A program made the position numbers and the translations under genes. From an uncultured Clostridia bacterium (GTDB lineage Bacteria; Bacillota; Clostridia; TANB77; CAG-465): DNA of 46,384 bases. Location of the stretch: the NCBI GenBank assembly GCA_947631415.1, contig CANRLG010000008.1, forward strand, positions 1 through 46,384, given 5' to 3'. This document shows positions 26,656 through 36,000 of this stretch, piece by piece. The stretch's first letter is position 1; the number at the start of each line of letters is the position of its first letter. Under the pieces are notes generated by a model. The model was not told the DNA's origin. It saw nothing but the letters and a program-made list of their open reading frames with translations, and ran no database searches.

Positions 26656-28575
26656 ATGCGTAATAAAAGTTTAGTAAAAGAATTAATGAGAAATTTAAAA
26701 ATTAGAAAGAGGGAGGCTGTAGCTTTAATTGGACAAAACATATTAAAAGATGAAAGTGCAGATAAAATAATAGAAGATATGAATTATATATCTATGTCAG
26801 TTATACAAAATGCATCTAAAAAATATGTAAAGCCAAAATATAGTAATAAGTCAGAAAATTCAGACAATAAAATTGTATATTCATTAGTAGGAAAAGAATA
26901 TTATGATAAATTTTTTTCATATTTAAAAAATATGTCTGAGGTACATAATTCAATTGAAGTAGATTTATTATCAAACTGTATACAATCACTTGCAGTTAGA
27001 AAAATATATGAAAGGTTAAATGGTAAAATAGAAGATTACAGAAAATTTGTAAATGAATTACCTAATAAAGATATTTATAATCTTGCCAAAACTTTTAATT
27101 TAGGTGATAATGTAATTAAATATATAGCTAAAAATGGAAATGAAAAAGATTTTCACGATTATATGACAAGCACTATTCTTAGAAATGATGATAGCGTAGA
27201 AGCTGTAAATACTTGTTCTAAAGAGTTAAGTGATAAAATATTTAATAATTTAAAAGCCGAATTAGAAAAAAATGGTTCAGTGTATTTTAATAAAGAGGAA
27301 CTATTAAATTCACTAGGATATATAGATAATTGTAAGAAAATAGCTGAGGCAGATAAGGAACAAATTAAAGATTTATGTATTAAAAGTTTATTAGATGGTA
27401 GAAATGTACATGAACAAAGTAGATTTTTAAAATCTAAATTAACTTCTGGTGAAGAAGTTAAAGAATATTATCAAAATTTTATGAACGATAGGGGATATTC
27501 TTATTTAATAAATAAAGAAGGTGAATATTCAGATAAAGTATATGATAGTATGATAGAGGAACTAGAAAAAGGTGGTCTAGATTTATCAGCAAAAGAAGTT
27601 ATGAAAATAATTTCAAAATGTGGAGAGTTTGATATGGAGTTTGATGATTATTATGGAATTAATGAGGATGTTTTTAAAACAAAAAACAGATTTTTCAAAG
27701 ATAAAAGGTTTTATGAGACATATTATGGTTCAAGATTAGAGGAAATTTTAAGTAAACTAGAAGAAAATGAGAAAGCTAAAGCTGAAAAAATTAATGAAGA
27801 ATTGGCTAAAAAAGGAATAGGTGAACTAAGATTAACTAAAGATGGTAAATATATGATAGACAATAACGAAGTAGAACTATGTAGTGATAATTTGGAATAT
27901 GATAAAATTAATGATATTGGTATTGGAAAAAAATGTAAATATTATTATGACGGTATAATAATTGATAATTATGTAGATATGACTCCTGAACAGCGAAAAG
28001 AATTTAATAATAAAAATAAAGCTAATAATATAAATAAACGTACAATTTGTAAAGATATTAATGGTGAGCAAATAATAGATAACGTTACAGATTTCGAGGT
28101 TGATAATGAAAGATACCATTTAGGAAACTTTGGTTTAGATAAGAATTTTAGATATTCTGTATTTTGGAAAGACCCAAATGATAAAGAATATCCAGATGAA
28201 GCAGTAGGAATACTAGATACACAAGAGGAGATAAATGAGGATAGTCTAATTAGCTTTATTGCACAAAATCCGCAAAGATTTTCACAATTATATAATAATA
28301 ATAAATCTAGAATAAATAGTGATGGAAAATATAATTGTATAGATTATAGAGAGTTATTCAATGAAATAATAAGTATGAAACCAGAATCAAAACTTTTAAA
28401 AAGTAAAATGAAAAATGATGAAGAAATACTAGAAAATCTTGTAAGTTGCGTTGAAACTAAAAAAATGCTAGTTCAAAAAGAAAAACAAGCTAAGGAATTA
28501 ATGAGAGAATATGAAGAATTTGCTAAAAACAATAAAGAAGATAGAAAAGTAGAGGATGAACATAATGCAAGATAA
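26656..28575 (+). CDS. Protein of unknown function (639 aa)
   Basis: I do not recognise this protein. The ATG follows GAGGAGG by 9 nt. There is no signal peptide or membrane helix, so it is likely cytoplasmic. The N-terminal 380 residues look mostly helical and rich in Lys, Glu and Asn, and a coiled-coil-like stretch near 365-390 (EEILSKLEENEKAKAEKINE) separates them from a more beta-like part (about 395-540) with repeated 'IxDN' and 'DKNFRYSVFWKDPNDKEY' segments. The C-terminus is again a charged helix (QKEKQAKELMREYEEFAKNN). The stop overlaps the start of the next small gene, so the two are probably coupled in translation and may form a complex. The M26 gene upstream is separated by a terminator. 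Confidence 0.75.
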   Translation: MRNKSLVKELMRNLKIRKREAVALIGQNILKDESADKIIEDMNYISMSVIQNASKKYVKPKYSNKSENSDNKIVYSLVGKEYYDKFFSYLKNMSEVHNSIEVDLLSNCIQSLAVRKIYERLNGKIEDYRKFVNELPNKDIYNLAKTFNLGDNVIKYIAKNGNEKDFHDYMTSTILRNDDSVEAVNTCSKELSDKIFNNLKAELEKNGSVYFNKEELLNSLGYIDNCKKIAEADKEQIKDLCIKSLLDGRNVHEQSRFLKSKLTSGEEVKEYYQNFMNDRGYSYLINKEGEYSDKVYDSMIEELEKGGLDLSAKEVMKIISKCGEFDMEFDDYYGINEDVFKTKNRFFKDKRFYETYYGSRLEEILSKLEENEKAKAEKINEELAKKGIGELRLTKDGKYMIDNNEVELCSDNLEYDKINDIGIGKKCKYYYDGIIIDNYVDMTPEQRKEFNNKNKANNINKRTICKDINGEQIIDNVTDFEVDNERYHLGNFGLDKNFRYSVFWKDPNDKEYPDEAVGILDTQEEINEDSLISFIAQNPQRFSQLYNNNKSRINSDGKYNCIDYRELFNEIISMKPESKLLKSKMKNDEEILENLVSCVETKKMLVQKEKQAKELMREYEEFAKNNKEDRKVEDEHNAR

Positions 28576-28765
28576 GAGGTTAATTAAAATTCAAGAAGAA
28601 CTAGAAAGAAACGATAATAATAAAGAAAATATAGTTAAAATTATAAAAGATTTATCTATAGATCAAAAAACGCAATTATTAGAATTATATAAATCACAAA
28701 TTAATTATCTAAATTATACCATTAACGGATATAAACAAAGAATACTAGAAATTAAGAATAGCTAA
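28565..28765 (+). CDS. Small helical protein of unknown function (66 aa)
   Basis: I chose the ATG at 28565 because AGAGG at 28551-28555 lies 9 nt upstream; an ATG at 28556 in the same frame touches that site. The gene overlaps the end of the 639-aa gene, pointing to coupled translation. The protein is almost entirely charged helix (KIQEELERNDNNKENIVKII) with a Tyr-rich second helix, and could be a coiled-coil partner of its neighbour. The last codons and the terminator behind it are repeated at 29187-29255. Confidence 0.65.
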   Translation: MQDKRLIKIQEELERNDNNKENIVKIIKDLSIDQKTQLLELYKSQINYLNYTINGYKQRILEIKNS

Positions 28766-28797
28766 CAAATAGAGAGGGGAACCTCTCTATTTGTGTA
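28766..28797 (+). terminator. Intrinsic terminator after the small helical gene
   Basis: CAAATAGAGAGG (28766-28777) pairs perfectly with CCTCTCTATTTG (28782-28793). The following tract is TGTGTATTTT. Confidence 0.85.
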
Positions 28798-28800
28798 TTT

Positions 28801-28868
28801 TCAATCAATTTAAAATTTTTATTCTTTAAAGCTTCTTTATAACAATTTCATCTAATATAGTATATACC
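28801..28868 (-). pseudogene. Fragment of a second prephenate dehydratase-like gene
   Basis: The plus-strand text TCAATCAATTTAAAATTTT at 28801 is the same as at 29561 within the intact gene, and similarity continues (AAAGCTTCTTTA, CTAATATA) to about 28868 with small gaps. Only about 22 codons' worth remains, without start or stop. Confidence 0.65.
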
Positions 28869-28916
28869 TTAGAAAAAATATTAAAAATACATATATTATG
28901 AAAAAAATTGTAATGA

Positions 28917-29007
28917 AATGCACAGTAAATTAGTCAAAAAATGCACAACAGATTTGTCAAAAATTGCACAACAAATTAATCAAAAGATGTACAGAACATA
29001 TTGAAAA
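28917..29007. repeat. Four 22-23 bp direct repeats
   Basis: The unit is close to AATGCACAACAAATTAGTCAAAA. Copies lie at 28917-28939, 28940-28962, 28963-28985 and 28986-29007, the last one 22 bp and more diverged. Spacing is about two helical turns, so bound proteins would sit on one face. IS21-family insertion sequences carry multiple short repeats at their ends, and plasmid iterons have similar size; no transposase or replication gene is adjacent. Confidence 0.7.
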
Positions 29008-29097
29008 ATATAAAGATTTGTTATCCTAAATAAGAACCAGTATATATTAGAACAGATTATGAAATAATAAAAAATAAATTTTAAGTACACATTTGTT

Positions 29098-29130
29098 AAA
29101 GAGTATAGAAAAAGCTATAACTCTTTTGTA
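29098..29130 (+). terminator. Stranded terminator-like hairpin
   Basis: AAAGAGT plus ATAG (29098-29108) pair with CTATAACTCTTT (29115-29126) with one bulge, followed by T residues. No gene precedes it; it may mark the end of a gene lost from this decayed region. Confidence 0.45.
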
Positions 29131-29221
29131 TCAACGAATTACAGCTTTTTTCTCTTTTTAAACTGTCAAATTTAGAATTATATATCGACAAAGAATATTT
29201 GAAATTAAAAATAGCTAGCAT

Positions 29222-29250
29222 AATAGAGAGGGTCAAACCTCTCTATTTGT
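29222..29250 (-). terminator. Terminator-like stem overlapping the end of the pheA-like gene
   Basis: AATAGAGAGG (29222-29231) pairs with CCTCTCTATT (29238-29247). On the minus strand the stem contains the last codons (TNREV) of the pheA-like gene. It is the second copy of the stem at 28766-28793. Confidence 0.55.
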
Positions 29251-29796
29251 GTATATTCCAAATTCTGTATAGTTTGAAGTATTATCTTCAATATTTTCAT
29301 AAACTAAATCTAAATTAAATAATTCTCCTGCGTTTTTTCTACAAATAACAGCAACTGTGTTATCTAATATATCTTCACTAAGATATTTAGCAGCTAGTGC
29401 AGTATCATCTATTTGTACAGTATTAACATTTGGAAATAAATGTCTAATATGTTCGTTTGTTTGTTTTAAAGCTTGTTCATGAGATGCAATAGTACGAATA
29501 TTTGCCAAATCTACATTTTTCTTTTTAAATAAACAATGGTGTATAGGTATTCTAATTGTTTCAATCAATTTAAAATTTTGGTTTTTCAAAGCTTCTTTAG
29601 TCTCTGTAACTATTCCACCTAATATATTATATGTTGCCATTACACCATAATCTATTACATTATTTTCAAGAGCATCTACCACATTTTTAGAGTTTACAAG
29701 AGGAATTAAAACACATTCCTTGTGTAAACTTTTTTCAAATTGTTTAGCAACAGCCTCACTATTACTTCCCTCAATTCCTTGATATCCAATTTTCAT
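29233..29796 (-). CDS. Prephenate dehydratase-like protein without an ACT domain
   Basis: The 187-aa product resembles the catalytic domain of prephenate dehydratase, which converts prephenate to phenylpyruvate in phenylalanine synthesis. The N-terminus 'MKIGYQGIEGSNSEAVAKQF' matches the family pattern YxGxxGSxSxxA, and the two-lobed periplasmic-binding-like fold is recognisable. Two oddities stand out. It ends after the catalytic domain, without the ACT regulatory domain of normal monofunctional enzymes. The conserved TRF motif near the end reads TEF (SNYTEFGIY), keeping Thr but replacing Arg with Glu. It could be a feedback-free enzyme, a ligand-binding relative or a decaying gene. The ATG follows AAGGAG on the minus strand. 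The 3' end of the frame runs into the terminator stem shared with the upstream duplicate. No other aromatic pathway gene is present. Confidence 0.75.
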   Translation of the reverse strand: MKIGYQGIEGSNSEAVAKQFEKSLHKECVLIPLVNSKNVVDALENNVIDYGVMATYNILGGIVTETKEALKNQNFKLIETIRIPIHHCLFKKKNVDLANIRTIASHEQALKQTNEHIRHLFPNVNTVQIDDTALAAKYLSEDILDNTVAVICRKNAGELFNLDLVYENIEDNTSNYTEFGIYTNREV

Positions 29797-29818
29797 AGTT
29801 AGTCTCCTTAGTATCTAA

Positions 29819-29827
29819 ATTATATCA
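29819..29827 (-). promoter_or_regulatory. Extended -10 of the pheA-like gene
   Basis: On the minus strand TGATATAAT reads from 29827 to 29819, an extended -10 about 25 nt from the start codon. No consensus -35 is seen. Confidence 0.4.
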
Positions 29828-29942
29828 CAAATATGTAATATTAGTAGATTTTGATAGGAAAAAAACAAAAAATAAAATGTTAAAAAAAGATATTTACAGA
29901 GAGTAAAAAAATATAATTACAAAAATGTTACAATAAGATTTC

Positions 29943-29956
29943 AAAAAAAAAAAAAA
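29943..29956 (+). repeat. Homopolymeric A tract (14 A) upstream of the pilus operon
   Basis: Fourteen uninterrupted A lie about 48 nt upstream of the candidate -10 of the pilus operon. Long homopolymers next to surface-structure promoters can vary in length and switch expression; in AT-rich DNA such a tract may also be incidental or act as an UP element. Confidence 0.5.
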
Positions 29957-30000
29957 TACCAAGTATTTCGTGAAAAATAGCGAGAAAAGATATAGTTAAA

Positions 30001-30009
30001 TGATACAAT
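30001..30009 (+). promoter_or_regulatory. Extended -10 promoter of the pilus operon
   Basis: TGATACAAT at 30001-30009 fits the TGn extended -10 pattern, 40 nt before the first pilus gene. No clear -35 lies at the right distance, which suggests a need for an activator or use of the A-rich upstream DNA. Confidence 0.4.
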
Positions 30010-30048
30010 GAATACAAAGAAATATGATGTATAAAAAGGAAGTTCTAT

Positions 30049-33000
30049 ATGGAGAAGAATAAACGTAAAAAAGTTACGATTGTGGCAGTGATTTTAATTG
30101 CTATAACGTTTATGTTTGTGTTTAATAAAAATGTATTCGTTAACTTTCGTAGACTAGGTGAACAAATTGGAAATTCTACTATAACTGATCAAGATCAAAC
30201 TATGTATATTTTTACAGTAAGATATATGTATGCAAGAACAGGTAAAGTAGCATTAAATAAAGATGTATATTGTTTTGATAAAGGTGAAACTATTGATATA
30301 AAAGTGCACAATATAGATGGATATACACCAAGTGAAGAAAGTATACATTATGAAATAGATGATAATTTTATATCAACAATGGAAGGCAAAGAAAATGTTA
30401 AAATTGAAAAACAAGAGGGCTTTCCTAATATTTATAAAATATACTATACTGTAAGTTATAAGGCATCACCTTCAAGTTATAATGTTAATATATATAAACA
30501 AGAAGTTCAAGAGGATGGAAGCTTAGAATATGGTGAACCTAAAACAGAAATATTCAGTGATGATGTATTTATTGGAGATATTGTTGAAACTAAGGCAGAA
30601 GAAATAGAAGGATATACATTAGATACAGAAAAAAGTAATTTGAATGCTGAGGTTAAACAAGAAGGAGCAGACTTAAATTTATATTATAATTTAAACCAAC
30701 ATTATTTATTCTTTGATACTGATGGTGGTACAAACCAAGATGCTGTACCAATATACTATGGAGAAGATGTACAAACTAAGCTTGATAGTATTACACCACC
30801 TACTAAATCAGGATATAATTTTAATAAATGGGAATGTTTAGACAACGAAGAAACATCTTCACGTGCAACAACACCAGAAAAAATGCTAGATAGCGACTTG
30901 TTTTTCAGAGCTATATATGATGAAGGTCAAGCTTCATATACAATAATATATTTTTTAGAGAATGCAAATGATGATAATTATACTAATATTGGAACATATA
31001 TTGTAGGTGTAGATGGCGATGAAATGGTGACAACAGGAACAAATATTCATAATATTAGTGATATACATACTATTATAGATAATGGTATGAAAAAACTTAA
31101 ACCAGATGAATTTCAATTTTTTACACGTAATGAAGAAAAAAGTCATGAGTCACTTAATGAAAATGTTTTGGGTGATGGCACTACTATTGTAAAGGTATAT
31201 TATGATAGAAAAGTATATACTATAAATTTTATGATTAGTAGGGAAACTGTAAGTGGAAGGAGTACAGTTCATCAAATTGCTACTAATACAAATGGAAGCG
31301 TTGATGGAGCTTCTTGGCATGATGTAAGCCAAGCTTCAACTATGATAGTAAATGGTGAAACATATAAAGATAATGAATATAGTATAACTGCTAAATATAA
31401 TGAAACAATTTTAGATAAATGGCCAGTTGTTGCTGATGTATCTGATAACGGAAGTTATCACTTTATAAGTTGGGGTACTGATGCAAACTCTGAATTTTAT
31501 AAAACACATAATAACAAAAATATTTTGGGAAGATATTTTAATATGTCATCTGAACTTATTATTGACCCAAATAATGAAGATACAGTACATACATTAGTAG
31601 CTTATTGGGCTACATCAACTTATTATTATAGGTATCACTATATGTTTGAAAACATAGATCAATCAAATACAGCTAATTCAGAAGTATATGATGGAAAATA
31701 TTATACAGAAAATAGAAATGCACTGGTTAGATCTACAAACACGAGGGTTAATCAAAATGGTCCTGATGCTTGGGGATTAACTCTTGTTGGAAAATCTTAT
31801 GATGGAACTGATACTGCTGTTGGTGGCAGTAATTCAGATAATGCAGTTGATATTTACTTTTATTATGATAGAAATAAGTATGAAATAACATTTAATAATC
31901 TAAGTCAAGATTACATTCCTAGTGATCATTATATTGATGAATTAAGTAATCACGGAATATATCGTGAAAGAAATCAAGATGGTAATTACAAAATATATGC
32001 ACAGTATGGGGCAAATTTATCAATTTTAGAAAATGCTTGGGAAGAATGGGAACTTGATGAAGATAATCCATTCGAATATCCAGTTGCAGACGAAGGAAAC
32101 ATCGATTGGAATTTTAATGGATGGTATTATGATCCTGAATATGATTATCCAGTTGATTGGGAAAATTTAGAAATTAACCAAAATCTTACACTTTATGCTA
32201 AATGGGATGCACCTAGATATACAGTTACTTTCGATGTAAATCAAGGAAATTGGAGAGGTGGTACAAGTCAATATGATACAGCAGAAAAAGGTAAATATAA
32301 AAGAACTGTTGTGACAGGGACAAAAATGAATCAAAGAATGAAACCAACTGATCCGTATAGGGCTGGATACACATTTCTTGGTTGGTATTATACAAATGAT
32401 GAAGGTCAAGAAATAGAGTATACATTTAATGATAGCCAAATTGTTGCTCACAATTTAACTCTTACAGCTAAGTGGGAGACTAGGTCAGAGGGAAGCTATA
32501 CCGTAAGGTATTATGAGGCAAAATATGATGATGCTGGTAATTTAATTACAGATACTTCACAATATGGTAAAGAAGATAAAATTTTAAATGACAAAACTGT
32601 TAGTAACGTAAAATACAATACAACAGTTACAGAAGAAGCAGCTGCGGTAGGCCAAGAAGGCTTTTACTTCGTAGATAAAACAGAAAAATCACTTGTAGTT
32701 ACTACAAACACTGAAAATAACGTAATCAATTTCTTCTATACACCTCTTGAAAGTATGAAGTATAGAGTATATTACGTTTTAGATGACGGAACAGAATATA
32801 AAGATGGAGAAGTTCCACCTGTAGAAAAACAATTAGCTCCTCATAAAGATGGAGAATTTAATACAAAAGTTGGTGATGGAGAAAACTATGATGACATCTA
32901 TTCAGTAACAGAAGAATTTAAAGAATTAGATGGTTACCAAGTAGATGCATACAAAAAATTCTTGGTATTAACTACAGATAAAGAAAACACTGATGGTGAT

Positions 33001-36000
33001 AATAATGCAATTTATTTCTACTATAAAAAGGTAGAAAACAAAGGAAAATTTAGAATTAATTATTACTTCATGGACTATAACGGAGGGTATCCATCAGACC
33101 CAGATTATGTATATGATGGAGAAGACTCAGTAGGTACACAGATACATTCTATAAATTATGAAGATTACTTAGCTCCAGATTCAGAAGATGGATTAAGATT
33201 ATATCCTGGACATGAATTTGATAGAGAGCATAGTGATATTCTTATGATTGTTATTACAACAGAGGGCACAGCAGAATTACACTTATACTTTAAGACAAAA
33301 GAATATAGTGTAACTTATGATACAGTTGATGGACAATGGAATGATGAGAGCGATATTTATACAGAGCTAACACATAATAGTTTGTATGAAGAAAAAGTAC
33401 AATATCAACATAATGCTACAAGTCCTACTGAACCAACTAAAGAAGGTTACAGATTTGTAGATTGGTATGATAGCAGTACAGATGCTCCATATAATTTTGA
33501 TACACAAGTAACACAAGATACACAATTATATGCTAAATGGGTAGAAATTAAAGATATAAGTATTACTAAAGAATGGTACGATGAAGGAGATCAAGATGGA
33601 AAAAGACCAGATGATATAACTGTATATTTGAAGAAAGATGGAGAAGAATTCCAAACACTAAATCTATATGAAACTCAAGCTTGGACAACAGAAGTAACAG
33701 ATTTAGATGCTTTTGATTTAGATGGCAACCCTATTACTTATACAGTTGAAGAAAAAACTGTTGATGGATATAATGTAGAATATGAGGTAGAAGATAATAA
33801 CTATATTATAAAAAATACACATACTCCAGAAAAGAAAAATATATTAATTACTAAGATTTGGCAAGATAATAATGACCAAGATGGTTTAAGACCTGAGAGT
33901 ATAAATATAGATTTAAGAGCAGATGGAGTATTAGACACAACAGTAAATTTAAGCGATGCAAATGGCTGGAAACAAGAATTAACAGATAAAGATGTATATA
34001 AAAATGGAAATCCAATAGTATATACTATTGATGAAGAAGAAACTACAGGTTATACAACAACTGTAGAAGAAGTAGAAAATGGCTTTAATGTAACAAATAC
34101 ACATGATGTAGAAAAAACTTCATTAAGTGTAAATAAACAATGGCAAGATAATAATAACCAAGATGGAATGAGAACAGGTAGTGTTCAAGTTAATTTAAAA
34201 GCAAATGGTTTAATACTTGATGGATACAATGTAACATTAGATGACCAAAATGGATGGAGCTATACTTGGAATGATATTGATGTTTATAGTGGAGGTGAAC
34301 CAATTGACTATGAAGTGGAAGAAGTAGAGATTACTGGATATACACCACAATATAGTTTTAATAGAGATACAAATACATGGACTATTACAAATGTTCATGA
34401 GCCTCAAACAAAAAATATAAACGTAAATAAAGTATGGGATGATGACTCTGACCGTGATGGCTTAAGAACTGAAAGTGTAGAAATTGAACTATTACGAGAT
34501 GGAGTAAGATTTGATGATATAACTTTAGATGATAGTAATAGTTGGAATTACACTTTTGAAGATTTAGCTGTTTATGAAAATGGAGTACCTTGCAATTATA
34601 GTATAAATGAGGTTAGTGTTCCAGATGGATATACTCTAAATGTAACAAATGATGGAGATAACTATACTGTAACTAACACACATACTCCACAAAAAGTTTC
34701 AAGAACAGTTAAAAAGATATGGAGAGATGGAAGCAATAAAGAACATACAAGACCAGATAGTATAAAATTTAGATTATTGAAAAATGGACAACCATATAGT
34801 GATGAGATAATATTAAATGCTACAAATCAAGGAGATAATTCTGATGAATGGGTATATACTTTTGATGATTTATATGTATATGAAGATGGAGAAGAAATCA
34901 CATATACAGTAGAAGAATTAGAAGTACCAGAACAATATGGTGTTATATACAATCAAAAGAAATTATACATATATAATGCTTATCCACCTGAATTTGAAGT
35001 ATCAGTAGAAAAGATATGGAATGATGAAGATGATGCAGATGGAATAAGACCACAAAGCATTGGAGTTCAGCTTTATGCAAATGGACAACCATATCAATTA
35101 GATGGACAAAATGTTGGATATGCAGAACTTACAGCTGAAAATGGTTGGGAACATATTTGGGATTTTGTAGAAAAATATGATGAAAATGGTGAAAAGTACG
35201 AATATACTTTAGAAGAAGTATATGTTGGAAATGAAAACTATTCATCACAGATAAGAATTAATAATAATGAAAATCCTGATTTCCAACGTACATATATTAT
35301 TGAAAATACTTATGTACCAAATAAAACATCAAGAACAGTAACTAAAGTATGGAATGATGAAAATAACCAAGATGGAAAAAGACCAGATAATATACTAATA
35401 GAATTATTAGCAAATGGTAGTGAAGTTGCAGAAGCTACTATAAATGATGCAAATGGTTGGAAATATACTTTTGATAATATTAATGTAAATCAAAAGGGTC
35501 AACCTATAGATTATACTGTAAAAGAAGTAATGAAAAATGATGAGTTCTATACTTCAAATATTGAGTATAATGATGAAAATATTACAATAACAAATACGCA
35601 TACACCTGAAACTAAACAAATAAATGTTACAAAAGAATGGGATGATGCAGAAAACCAAGATGGAATAAGACCAAGCGATATAACATTTTCACTTATGAAA
35701 AATGGCGTAAGTATTGGTGACTATACTTTATCTGATGGTAATTGGTCTACTACAATTCCAAATTTACCAGTCTATGAGGCAGGAGCAGTAATAGATTATA
35801 GTATTGTTGAAAACGAAGTAACAGGATATAATACATGTTATGAAGTAAATGGAAACGATATTACAATAGTAAATGAACATGCTCCAGAAAAAATAGATTT
35901 GAAGATAAATAAGGAATGGGTAGATGATTTAGATAGAGATGGGCTAAGAGCTACTAACGTACATTTAACATTAAAGGCAAATGGTGTTCCAATAAAAGAG

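Larger units (their letters stand above)
28733..28868. repeat. Diverged duplicate of the small-gene end plus a pheA fragment
   Basis: Positions 28733-28800 match 29187-29255 (end of the small gene, stop and terminator stem), and 28801-28868 match 29561-29635 inside the pheA-like gene. The duplicate therefore joins two parts that are about 300 nt apart in the intact locus, indicating a tandem duplication followed by an internal deletion and drift. Confidence 0.75.

Noticed and set aside
29943-29956. Terminator T-run for the minus-strand gene from the 14-A tract
   Set aside because: The pheA-like gene starts to the left of it and reads leftward, so the tract is upstream of that gene, and no stem precedes it.
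32167-32451. Minus-strand frame opposite the pilus adhesin
   Set aside because: It is antisense to recognisable InlB B-repeat sequence.
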